In this document: positions 37,441 to 49,080 of the stretch, in pieces
How positions within the stretch are numbered: the first letter of the stretch is position 1
Layout of the letters: each line of letters opens with the position of its first letter
Source: Prunella strophiata
Lineage: Eukaryota > Chordata > Aves > Passeriformes > Prunellidae
Direction of reading: 5' to 3'
Assembly (NCBI GenBank): GCA_036583965.1
Contig: JAZBQD010000017.1
Location: 25,702,385 to 25,766,384, forward strand
Length of the DNA stretch: 64,000 nt
The notes under the pieces: generated by a model
What the model was told of the DNA's origin: nothing
What the model saw: only the letters and a program-made list of their open reading frames with translations
The model's database searches: none
Made by a program: the position numbers and the translations under genes

Positions 37441-38648
37441 CAATTATCAACATTCCTACAAATTTTGTTTAACTGTATGTATGGTTTAATCTTAGGGAAA
37501 AAGCTCTTTGTTGGTCATGGAGACTTTCATCTCAAAAGACATTGCATTTTATGATCAATTACTCTAATTGAAACAATTTCCTAAGTATATGCATTGTTGT
37601 GATAACAATAGGAAAATAAATAGTTTGATATCGGATTTTCTGAGATGCAACATAAAAAAATGGCTGTTACTTTGAAGTTGGGGATTTGTATCCATGGCAT
37701 CATAATTCATGCATTTCATGTTCATCTGGTAATGCCATTCATCCACAGTAATATTGCACATTTTCATACATAGTAATATTGCACTGTTTAATACATTCAG
37801 CAGGAAGACTTTACTCAGTATCTTTAAGAACAAAGAAAGAAAGCTCAGCAAGAATGTAATATTACATTCATCTTTTCTTTCTGAAAATAAAGTTATTACA
37901 GTATTTGTGTATACACTAATACATTTAGGAGTAAATACTTAATGTGGTAAAATATTGGAGAAAAAGGTTAACACAACCACAGACATTGATGTATTTTTTA
38001 ATGTGCAAAATGTGGAACTTGGGAAAGAACTTACATTAAAAAATTAGGCAAATTCAATCAGAATTTAAAATTCTAACTCAGAACATTTAGCCCTTACAAT
38101 AATAGGACCATATATAACAAAAGCAGAGCTGTTTCAGTGCAAGTGTGCTAAAACCTAATTTTCTTATAAGTCCAAACAATTGTTCTGCATCCATTGAGCT
38201 TGATCATAAATAATACTTCCATAATATACACATGTAGAGCTGAAAAAAAATTGTCCTATTATATCAGTCTTGTACATTGAAGGGACAAAAATCACATCAC
38301 AAAGTGCACTTATATGTGAGGTAGTGTTTCCTCATTTCCTCATAGTGGGGGAATGTATACATATGTGTGCATTAACACTCAAAATTATTTTGAAAGCACA
38401 TCCTAAGCCATGGAAATTACAGTTCTTACTGAAGTAACCAAGAAGGAATCCATAAATATACAAGGCCAGAACCTCAATTGCAGTAAATAGAATTATTTAC
38501 ATTCTAGTTCAAAAAGAATGCATAGTATGCTATTTCTGGTTTAATTAATCAAGGATCCATGACTTACAGCAGTTCAAATATTCTCATCAAAGTGAAAGAT
38601 AAACAAACTCACAAGTGTGGCTGAAGTACCTTTGTACTGCCATTGGGG

Positions 38649-38668
38649 AAAAAAAAAAAAAAAAAAAA
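38649..38668. repeat. A20 homopolymer
   Basis: Twenty uninterrupted A, then AG-rich sequence. Confidence 0.97.
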
Positions 38669-41275
38669 GAAAAAGAAAACAGGAAAAAACTTTTGATTTT
38701 CCTGGCCTTGAAATCCTGTTAAGTTTGTTTCTCTCCCATCTCTGTGAAGGCCATCACTCAGAGACTGCTCAAAAAAAAGCATTTTTATGGGTCAGAAAAT
38801 TTTCAAATGTGTGATTGTACAAGTCAGTGGAGAAAGAAAAACAAAGGACCTGTGTAATAGAATGCATTTGGGTTACTCAAGGAGCTTGCCATTCTGTATT
38901 TGGTGTACTTTAATTTCATAAGTGTTTCACAGTGCTGAAGATTGCAAAGCAATCAATAGTGGGCAGGAACTAATTTCAAGTCAGTAAATACATTACCCTA
39001 TTGTAACAGTGGAAGAATTATAAGTGGAAAAGAAATAAAATGGCAGATTTATTGCGTGTCTCAAAGTTGATTAATATAAAAAACAATTGCTGTACTGTTT
39101 TTTCTCTTCAGAAATATTTGTCAGTGGTGCAGTCAGAACCTTAAATGAAACTCACCTCTTGTACAGTTCAGTATACAAACATCTAAGTGCACACTCTTTC
39201 CCCAACAAAGAAAAAGCAAACAAAAAATATTTCGTTGATACTTACTGCCTGATACAGGCATCCAAAATAGTCCTGGGACATGACCCAAAATTTTAGCATG
39301 ACATTATGAGTTATTTTGGACTGAAAAGTTCAAGCTTAAAGTAAAAATAGCTATAACCAGAGGTAAAAAAGCAACTAAAGATAAAAAAAAATAAATGCGC
39401 TAGAATTGGAGGGATGCAAAAGTCATACCAATTTGATTTTTTTCCCTTCTCTTTGCAATTTTTGCAGTATCATATACAGACAGCTGCCTTAAATAAGTAT
39501 GTGCTTAAATTTCTGAATATATCAAAAATATTCAGAATATGTGAGAGAATAAAACCCATCCAAAAAACTTCCCACCTCATCTGAGATCATGAATGCTAAT
39601 GAAATATAAATGTTGAATTGCACAATTAAAAGTAGTATAGCTTTCCAATATTAATAATTTTATTTTAGTAATCCTGAATTTACCTGAATATATCCATTTC
39701 AAGTAAACTGACCAAACCCAGCTGACTGACCTAAAGTGTCTTATTTTACTATTGTTTGTCTTTAGAATTCTTTGTATAAAATTATCACCATTTACTGCCT
39801 AACACTACTCTGATAATAATTTTTGGCACTCAGGCCACTGATTAGCTCTCTTTGGGTTTGTAGAGAGAGCAGGAAAATGCAAGTTCTGACCCTGCAAATG
39901 TTTATGTGCCTGATGTCTCCATACACTGCAAGGAAGCCTTGCTGACACCAGCTGAGCTGTTCTCAACATGCTGAGTTACATGTGGTTTCAAATACTTGCG
40001 GTCTCAGGAGCAATCAGGAGAGGAAATAGTTTGTACCTTATGTCTCTAAAACTCTAAATGCAACCTAAAACATCACTTTCTGTTTTGGAAGTTTTCTCCA
40101 GGGCACTGGATCCAATTTTGCTTGCAAGACTTGCTTTTAGTTGTCCATTTCATGTAAGGAATATTTTCAGTTAAATCCCTCTTGAATAAAAAGCACAGTT
40201 AAGTGTTTTCCTCAGCCCATGCTGGGCTGCCCTGACCTTCACAGTGCAGCAGGATGACACAGTTAAAGCCTGAAGAACCCACAGCTGCTTTTCCATCTAT
40301 TCTCAGGTGTGATCCCTTGCAATGTTACATTGCTGTGAGTCCACCTGGGATGTATTGCTTAAGCAAGAGTGAGAGAAATCTACTTTCTAGATTGTGATTT
40401 CTGGAGTGATTAGTGAAACTCATGGTCTGTTCTGTGAACTATCATCCTTCATCCTACGAGCAGGAACTCAGTTCTCCACTTTTGTAAAAAATTACTTCAA
40501 CATCGCAATCTGTCTATGGCAGATTTGCCATCCATTTTTTAAAATGCAGTGTGGAGTGTTGTACTTCAAACCCCTAAAATGTCAGAATCTGTAGTTTAAA
40601 GCTGTCCTTTGAAATATACAAGGTTTAGGGTTGCAAATCATCTCTTTAAGTTAAAAAAATACTTGTGGGGTATCTTCTGGGTCACCAGATTCTGTATACA
40701 TGAGCAAAAAGAAAGTGTTAAGCAATAGACACAGGCAGAGCTACTGCTTAAATATAGTGGTCATGCTTTGAGATATCTGGTACTTGTAGTTAATTTTTTA
40801 ATATTATGAGATTGATTCTCCAGTGTTTAGTTTGCATACATGTGAACTGATGCCAAGTTCTGTGACTACTTGATCAATTGAGCCTGCACACTGAAGATTG
40901 TTTTAAACAGATATTTCCTCTGTTACACAGTAGAAGTAATGAGAAGTTCTTTAATTAGCAGTCCAGTAAATTTCAGGTTTCATGTGTCACATGAGCCTCC
41001 ATTTCTATTCTTCTGGATTTATTGTTTTAACTGAAAGATTTTTAAGACTTGTTACTACAGTAACTGTAGGGCAATAATAATTTCATATAAAAGCTTAGTG
41101 TGCTATGCTACTGTGTCATGCAATTGCACAGTCTAACAAACAATAACTCTTTGGTTTTTCTAACCCTAAGGTTTCTGAGCTCTCCACCTTCTGTTAAATT
41201 TTGAGTATCTCATGATATTTTGGTAAACAGGAACATATATGTGTTACTAACTTTACACATAACACAGACTGGACA

Positions 41276-41309
41276 ATCTGGAAGGTAGAATTAATTAATT
41301 CTTCCAGAT
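41276..41309. repeat. Near-perfect palindrome with TAATTAATTA core
   Basis: ATCTGGAAG (41276-41284) is repeated inverted as CTTCCAGAT (41301-41309), and the middle is the 14-bp perfect palindrome GAATTAATTAATTC (41288-41301). Only a small bulge (about four bases, 41285-41288) spoils full symmetry. Confidence 0.92.
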
Positions 41310-44300
41310 TAACCAAAATACTCAGATTGGAGAACCTCCCATAGTTTGAATGAGTGTAAGAGGTCAGAAACCATCAAGTCCATGTTGCAATGCAATGAGG
41401 AATGAAGCAGGAAGCTGCTAAAAATCTGCCTGCAGCAGAGAGAAAACTCAATATTAAGTCCCAGAGGTGCATGTCAAAAGGCAACTTTTCTGCAGTCCAC
41501 GGGGGGATGATTCAGGAGCTGTAGAGAGCTGCTCAGCTGTGAAGCTAGAATGGAGAAAGGTCAGCCTCTTTTCTTTCTCCTTTTCCTCTATGCAGTGAGA
41601 GTGAAGACAAAAGGTAGTTTTGTTCTGAGGCATGGATTTTCTTTGACTCATCCTAAAGACTTAAATTCTGTGTCACTATTTTTCTCAACCAACTATATTA
41701 CTTTGTTTCTCTAATGAAATATAGTCTGGAGACTGAAAACTTTTTTATATGTTGAAGTTCTTGCTTCTAAGAAAAATGGAAGTAACTCCATCTCAAGGTG
41801 TTGGGCTCTTGTAACAAAAATCCTTTTATACAATGTCTTGGCAAAAGCTGCCTGTTTTCCCCAATAGGCACCATTGGTATCACCAAATATAGTATACTTA
41901 TAAACACATACCAAAGAGATGACATTGTTGTTTATTGTGGATGCAATGGATCAACACTTAAAAACAGAATTTCTGCAATTTTACAATTACAGAAGGCAAA
42001 AAATAATCTAGGCAAAAAGATTTCGTTATGTTTATAAAGTACAAATAGGAGATTTGCAACCAAAAATCAGATATTAGGAAACAGCAAAAATTGCTGCATT
42101 ACTGATACAATTACCTATTATTTGAAGGAAAACATTTAAGAAAACACTAACAATTGTGAAAAACATATAACTATATTCTTCGAAAATCTAATTCTCAAGG
42201 CTGGCAGCAGTTGGTAAAAGGTGTTAGCTGAGGTTTTTTAATAGCCTTTTCATTTAAGCCTATATATGCTTGCTTGGAGAAATGAAGATTATTCTGAATC
42301 TTGTCCTTCATATTTCATCTAGGAAGAAAGGGGATCTGGGTATGGTGTTCAGGAATCTAAACTAAGTGAAAAAGATTATTGCTTTTCAGAACTATCTGGT
42401 CTGAAATTAAAGTGTTACCATGATGTTTAATTTCAATTGGATAAAAATATTGTCATATTTACTGTGTTTGTGCTTCCTACAGTAACACTAATGGGAGATA
42501 CATGTTTTGGTATAGGAGATGTCAATAAAGAGAGAATAGACTAATAATAAGCTGTAGATAGTTTAAGCCATTAGGGACTTTTGAAAGATGCTAGAATTAT
42601 TAAACTGGAATCTGTACCACAAAAACCTGGTCTGAATCCAAAGGGAACTACTTTTATTGACTTTTATAAATGCTAGACCAGACTGGTTTTGAAAAAATAG
42701 CTTTTCCACAACATTTGCTGTCCTTGTTAGTGAAAATGGGAGAAAAATTAAATAACTTATTTTCACCATTACTTTCAAACTAAAAAAAAAGATTGAATAA
42801 TCATCTCGGAAAAAAAAAAAAGAAAAAAAAATTAAAAAAGAAACCCAAAAAAACTCCCAGACAAGAGCTAGTTGAGATTCATAAAAATAATGAAAAAAAG
42901 TTCTGCAAATAATAATTTAAAAAGAACTCAATGAAAAATTTATTTTCTACAGAGAAATAAAACCAAAAGAAAATAAACCCTAAGAAAGCCTCTCGGGTTG
43001 ACTTGCAAGACTTCATCTTTTCCTTGTTTTTTTTTTAATAAGCTCAAACAACAACTTCCAAGCACATGTCTAAGCAGTCAGCATATCAGGTTCCAGAGTT
43101 ATGAAACACTATAAACTGTAGAGCTTGGAGCTGGGATAATGTAAGTTTTTATATGTATATATGTGTAATTTAGATAGTATCTTCATGCTGTTCGGTATTT
43201 TTTTACTCTCAAAACTGTTGCACTCAAGTAAGTAAGAAGACTCTGGTAGCTCCAGACATCAGTGTTTATAATATTATCACTATCCAAAAGCTTCCTCCAA
43301 AATGCAGTCATTCTATGCTCTTTTCTTGTCACAAAAGATGCTGAAAAGCAAAAAAAAATCTCAACAAACCAGATTTGTTAATAATATAATGTTATTTAGC
43401 ATATTCTCACAGCTTCTGGGAATGCTAACAAATAGATTGTCATCTTTGATTATGAAATTAAACATTCCTATGCTATTAGTCTATTATGTAAACTCAGAGA
43501 ATATATCCTAAACTGTCATGTTTGTAGAAGTTGTTTACAGGCCTCCTCTGCACCAGTCTCTGCTTGCCTTGTTAGATCATCAAAATGCCACTAATCTAGA
43601 ATAGATATTGGAATTATTTGAGGATTAATTCAAGTTTAGTTACTTGTCCCTTACATGTGCTTAGAAACACTGAATCAAAGTTTGAGTTCTATGTAGAAAG
43701 TCCCATTAAATGCACTGAAATTGTGAGCTCTATGTATCCCAAAGCATTATTCCCTTTAAAGTCCTAAAACTATGCAATTCCTTCATAAATAACTCTTCAT
43801 ACTCATAATTGCAGGAATTCTGGGGCAATATTCTTTAACGTTGCACATCACCATCCTACACTTGTGTTAATGCAATCCACAACTCAAAACATTTTCAGGT
43901 AGTCATTTACCAATTTTCAGTTTCCTTGTTAAATTAGTAGACACTGAACATTTGAAACTGTCAGTTACTGAAAAATAAAAAAACTTCCCCAAATCCATCA
44001 ATGGGAAAAAAAACCCCAGAGTGTTCAATTATGCTGAAATTCTCAAAGATAAAAAACCAGATGTTGTAGCTTACCTGTGAAGGTAATTCTTTATTTTATA
44101 GAATAGACATGAGATTTAACTGAATTGCATGAAATATTGTTGCTAGACTGTAACTCCAGTCAAACAGGTGGAAGATTTTTATTTGCATGAAATTTTTACT
44201 TTAACATATTAGACTCATTTTTCCAAAATTTAATTTCAGTGGTGATCTCATAGTCAGAATTCACAGGTAAAATTACTATAGCAATACTACATCATACCAT

Positions 44301-45492
44301 AGGGAAAAAAACACTTATTACCAGTCCTGATCTGTTCTGACAAAAAATGCTGTTCAGTCATAAAAATTTCTGGAGCAGAATTGTCTCTTTTTCTCTCTAT
44401 GATACTATTATTCTTAGTCTGGGTCATGACTTGCTTTTATAAGTTTAGTCTTTGTAATGACATGAGAAGTCAATGTAGATAAGCAGTCTTTATACTTGAT
44501 TAATACAAGACCATTTTATATCTGACTTTTCCAAACTGCTATATATCCAATACTAAGACAGCCTAAAAGGTATCTCAAATTGGACAGTCAGAAGTGGGAA
44601 TGTCCAATATTAGTCTTCAGGTATCCACAAAGATAAGGATTTTATAATTCTAAGAGGTCAGTGGAGATAAGTATTTCTTGTGTGTGTCATTCAAGACTGA
44701 TTGGAATCACATAGGAAAAAATACCTGTAATTACTTGAAGTTTCCTGAACAAAGAAGAAAATATATCCCATGCCTAAATGAGAAATCCTAGTTTATATTC
44801 TGCAATAAACTTTCCCACACTCTGTGACCCCATTACAATAATAAGCTCCAAAGAGTTTCCATACATGTCTTTTTCTGTTACCACCAAAGCCAAAAGATTT
44901 ATTATTTCCTATTTCTTGCTTTTTCCATTTCATGACTGACCCATGGCAAAAAGTGAAAACATCTTAAACAAGATAAAGTATAACCAAATGCTGTATATTC
45001 TTCTGCAATTAAATTACTCAGAAAGCCATCAAGCAGTCAAATTTCTGCCCAGGCATGCTCCACATATATGCAAAGGAAAATGCACAAGGTAAAGAGGCAA
45101 AGATGAGTACATGGCTCTTGTAATAAATTTTGTAAATTTTGGAGGGGTTTATGCTTTCCTGAGTTGGTCAAAACACTGTGTGCACCTCCATCTCCCTCAA
45201 AGTAAAAGAAAAATAAAGGCAATACAACTTTACCACACAATAGATTTATTAAAATTTTGTTTCAAGATGAGAGATCTCATAGCATTTGCAGTTTAAGCTG
45301 GAAAAATCTTTGAACTCATTCTATGCACTTGGCAGGGTTTCAAATTTGCAGTCACCTGAAACACAGAAATAATCTGTCAACAAAAGGCATCTGAAATGTT
45401 GGAGAGTGCTCTGAGCTAAAATCCCAGAAAGGTGAGAGGCCAGATGTTCTCCCCACTGATGTTATCTGAAGCAATGTGTCAGACACCCGAGG

Positions 45493-45503
45493 CCAGAGGG
45501 CAC
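45493..45503 (+). promoter_or_regulatory. CTCF-core-like word
   Basis: CCAGAGGGCAC matches the core part of the CTCF consensus (YAGRKGGCR) in a GC-richer patch (45340-45680). No flanking evidence is available. Confidence 0.25.
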
Positions 45504-45771
45504 CAAGGCAGATGTCACCCCACACAGCTGGGAGAAGTGTGTGGAGGGCATTCTGAAAAGCAGGTGGGAAAGGATGCTATCTAAAGGTGAAGCCCTGCAC
45601 CTCCTGCAGCTGCTCCAAGCACAGGGATTTGTGCTGCACATGGTTGACTTCTCCTGACCTCCACCTATTGTGGGGTTGGTCAGAAAAACTCTTCACATTT
45701 AAGCAGGAAAAAGAAGAGGTGTTTTATTAAGATTGTACACCAAAAAGTTTTTAAAAAATATGTATGCAGAT

Positions 45772-45803
45772 GTATATACATACATATATATATATTTATA
45801 AAT
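45772..45803. repeat. Short TA/CATA microsatellite
   Basis: Imperfect TATACATACATATATATATAT-type sequence. Confidence 0.8.
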
Positions 45804-46619
45804 AAAGAGAGCTATGCAATAACAAATTATTGAAGGAGTGCATGTGGAATGATGTGCAAATAAAGTTAGTTTGGTAAATGACCTATGAAATTCACTAAAT
45901 GGATGTATTTTCCAGTACTCTGGTACTTGTTCTGTGAGAGACAAAATATGGATTTCAATTAAATGTTTTTTTAATTATCCCTCCTATTATATTTTTACTA
46001 TTGACAAAAGTGAAGTGCTTTAATTAGCAGCTTTAATTGTTTCATTCAGCTCTACTTTATAGATTCAGTCCTGCTTTATAGATTTTCTTCTTAGAAAAAA
46101 TAAAGAAGCTTATAAAAGAAAATTTATTGGAATTATCTCTCCTCTGTTTCATCTACTTGTGCTGAAGCAACTGTATCACACAAGTGAAGAAATAGGTGGC
46201 ATAGTTTCACAGAATATTTTATCTAAAGAATGTAAAGAAAAATCTACAAAAATATAAATAATCTTCATGTCTGCCATTTCCTAAAGAAACTATACAGAGC
46301 AACAACATAGCATCTGGAAAACAGAATGTGGGCATCAGAATACAGTGCTTAGTTATTGCCCTAAAGGGTTAAAAAATTGTTATGAAAGGACATGTTCAGA
46401 ATGATAGCACTGTTCTAAGCAAATTGTTTGTTTTAATTTTTTTTTTTAATTTGTTTCAACTGAATTGCTTCTTCTTTGGAAACTTTTGAGATCCAAAGTC
46501 TACTGTGTAGGTATAAATTTAGTAAGAGTATAATTTAGTCATTGCATTAAGCCATAAAAACATTTTTTGTGGAAGTAATTTGTGTTTTCCCATGTGATAA
46601 TGCTAAACATGTTTGTATG

Positions 46620-46835
46620 GGTTTGTGATTTTGTGTGTGTGGGGGTTTTTTTTTTTTTTTTTTTTTGGGGGGGGGTTGTGGTTTTTTTTTTTGTTTTGTT
46701 TTGTTTTTGGTTCTTTTTGTTTGTTTGTTTATTTGGTTGGTTTTTTTGTTTTTTAGATTTGTTTGGGTTTTTGTTATTGTTGTTTTTAGTTTTTGTTTGT
46801 TTTTTGATTTTTTTGGTTTTTGTTTTTTTGTTTTC
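46620..46835 (+). repeat. T/G-rich low-complexity tract with G9 run
   Basis: About 215 bp of almost pure T and G on the plus strand, including TG steps, a T-run over 20 bases long, nine consecutive G (46667-46675) and TTTG/GGTT steps. Frames of 96-140 codons across it on both strands are Phe/Val/Cys/Gly- or Lys/Thr/Gln-rich artefacts. Confidence 0.93.
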
Positions 46836-46974
46836 AAAAACTCAATCCCAAAAAATCATGAAGAAACAAATATACCAAAATGCTGTTCTTGCTATGCTAG
46901 TGGCATAGCTACTGTAATCAAGAAATACTGTATAGGGAGATCTGCATATAATACATGTATTGTATGTCCAGTAT
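46836..46974. other. No gene recognised
   Basis: Short spacer between the T/G tract and a CR1 copy. It might be the very degraded start of that copy. Confidence 0.4.
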
Positions 46975-47463
46975 TACATAATTACATGTCCAGTTCTGGG
47001 GTCCTCAGTACAAGAGAGACATGGAGCAAGTCCAGACAGGGCTGTGATGATGATTAGGGGACTGGAGCACCTCACTTATGAGAAAAGTGTGGAGGCACTG
47101 ACCCCGTTTAGCCTGCAGAAGAGAAAACTGAGAGGCAACTTTATTACTGCACATAATTAACTGAAGGGAGGGTGATGAGAGGATGAATCAGTCTTTTCTC
47201 AGTGATGCCAATTAATAAGACAAGAGGCAATGGGCAAAAACTGATGCACAGGAAGTTCCACCTGAGTGTGAGGAAGAACTTCTTACGATGCTGGTAACTT
47301 GGAACAGGCTGCCCACAGAGGCCGTGGAGTCTCCCTCACTGAAGATGTTCAAGAACCATCTGGGCACAATCTTGAGTCATGTTTCTAAAAGAGTCTGCTT
47401 GAGCAGTAAATGGCCTCCAGAAGTCTATTGCAACCATTATCATCCTTTAATTCTGTGATTTTA
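46975..47463 (+). mobile_element. CR1 LINE fragment, ORF2 C-terminus and 3' end
   Basis: Begins in the ORF2 stretch that precedes the RRLRG block: 'gtccagttctggggtcctca' at 46988, then 'gagagacatggagcaagtcca' at 47013. It reads through a KRKLRGNFITAHN remnant of the C-terminal block at about 47119-47157. The 3' UTR follows ('aggaagaacttctta', 'ggaacaggctgcccacagag', 'tggagtctccctcactgaag') and ends near ATTCTGTGATTTT (47451-47463). It is 5'-truncated, with the tail eroded. Confidence 0.9.
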
Positions 47464-47924
47464 AGCACTTGATAGTGTGAGCTGGTATGCTGGTCCTTTG
47501 TTCTGGATTATCTCACATTTGCAGGCATATAAAAGTTTTTTAGTGTGTGTTACTGCTTGTATATAAATTAATTTAATATCAGCATAATTCAGGGTTCTGG
47601 AAAGCTGCCTTCAATCCTTCACTTCTAATTCAGTAGTAAAAAGTAAGAATACTTATGTTTTCAGATTTCTTGATTTTGAAAGAGAAATTCTTCAGACAAC
47701 TTGTTTCAGGAAATAACTCAATATGTAAATAAAGCTAGGATGTTCAATTTTACTCACAAGTGGACTCATAAATATTTTATGAATGATATATGGCTGTATG
47801 GTGTACCAAAACTTGATCCCTCTTACAGTTATTAAACAAAACCTTTAGAAACACCTTAAGAAAATAATACTTAATAATTTTACATTGTACCTGTGAAGTT
47901 ATGTATAAAATACATATTTTATAC
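47464..47924. other. AT-rich sequence, no gene recognised
   Basis: Nothing beyond AT-rich unique sequence is visible between the CR1 copy and the next LTR. Confidence 0.55.
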
Positions 47925-49080
47925 TGTACTGGGCTTACCCTGGCTAGATGCCAGGCATCCCCCAAAGCTTCTCTCTCACTGCCCTCCCCAGCTGGACAGG
48001 GGAGAGAAAACACAAGAAATGTTTCATGAGCTGAGATAAGGACAGGGAAAGATCATTCACCAAATATCACCACAGGGAAAACAGAAAATCAGATCTATTA
48101 ATTAAATTTATTACTAACAAAATCAGAGCAGGATAATGAAAAGTAAAAACAGACCTTAAAAACAGTTTCCCACCACCTCTCCCTCCTTCACAGCTCTATC
48201 TTATCCCCCAGCAGTGCAGGAAGAGAGGGAATTGGGGTTATGATCAGTCCTTCACAAGTTATTTGTCCTGCTTTTTATGGAGAAGACTCTTTCCCCTGCT
48301 CCAGCATGTGGTCACTCCCACAAGAGACAGTTCTCCATTAATTTCTCCAATGTGAGTCCATTTCATGAGTTACCAGTCTCCGCAAACCCCTACAGCATGG
48401 ATCATTTTTCCATGGGGTGCAGTCACAAAATTCCCAGAATTAACTAGATGGAAAAGATCACTGCTATCATTGAGTCCAATTTATGACCTAACAATCCTTC
48501 AAGAACAGGATGCTTTAATGTGGGTTTCCCACAGGGTCACAAGTCCTACCAGGAAACCTGCTCCAGCATGAGCTCCTCTCTCCATGGATCTACAGGTCTC
48601 TACCAGGAGCTTGTTCTAGCACAAGTCTCCTGTGGGATCACAGCCTCCTCTCAGGCCTCTGCCTGCTGCACTGTGGGGTTCCTGTGTGGGCTGCAGGTGG
48701 ATTTCTGCTGCAGGTGGATTTCTGCAGGTGGATTTCTGCAGGTGGATCCATTTCGTGGATCCCTGTGGGCTGCAGGGGCACAGCTGCTTCACCATGCAGG
48801 GGCACGACAGCTGCCCCTCCCTCTCCACAGACCTTGGTGCCTACAAATGGGGTCCTCTCACATATTCTCACCCTGTTCTTCTCTGGCTGCAATTGCAAAT
48901 GCACAACAACTTTCCTTTTTCTTCTGCTTAAATCTGTTATCACAGAAGCATTACTGCCATTTCTAATTGGCCCAGCCTTGGCCAGGGGCACACCTGTCTT
49001 GGAGCTCCCAGGGACTGGCTCTGCTAGACATGGAAGAAGCTTTCAGCAGCTTCTCACAGAAGCCACATCTGTTTGCTTTT
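47925..49080 (-). mobile_element. Second LTR of the same ERVL-like family, diverged
   Basis: Shares the order of landmarks with the LTR at 21777-22810: a TGT... start followed by the word ATGCCAGGCA and a CTCACT..CCC segment; 'ttcatgagc/tggga' words; 'cacagggtcaca'; 'ctgcaggggcacagctgc' with 'tcaccatg'; 'ccttggtg'; 'tatcacagaagcattac'; and ATTGGCCCAG. The orientation is also minus (the CCAAT equivalent, ATTGG, is at 48966-48970), but the TATA-like word is degraded. The right end after about 49080 is not recognisable, so no target-site duplication can be matched. It has more substitutions than the other copy and contains an internal tandem repeat. No retroviral genes are attached. Confidence 0.8.
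48693..48752. repeat. Four-copy short tandem array inside the LTR
   Basis: The 12-base word GCAGGTGGATTT (the last copy ends in GGATCC) recurs at 15-18-base spacing, with GCTGCAG or TCTGCAG between copies. The other family member at 21777-22810 has no such array in the matching place. Confidence 0.9.

Larger units (their letters stand above)
32252..46619. other. Long AT-rich intergenic stretch, no gene recognised
   Basis: More than 14 kb without a supported exon, RNA gene, CR1 or LTR. Several homopolymers and the sites listed below are the only features. More GC-balanced patches lie at about 34360-34700, 35760-36290, 39840-40370 and 45340-45680; they could be old repeats or regulatory DNA. 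A short patch at about 41330-41470 might be a very old repeat, but I cannot assign it. Confidence 0.5.

Noticed and set aside
46547..47057. Frames of 96-140 codons, some like membrane proteins
   Set aside because: They come from the T/G tract; the hydrophobicity reflects T-rich codons only.
48520..48991. Frames of 99-148 codons on both strands
   Set aside because: They lie inside the LTR with its tandem array and show no retroviral or host domain.
21777..49080. The two related LTRs as ends of one giant provirus
   Set aside because: The first has its own target-site duplication, the DNA between them holds no retroviral genes, and the copies differ in age.
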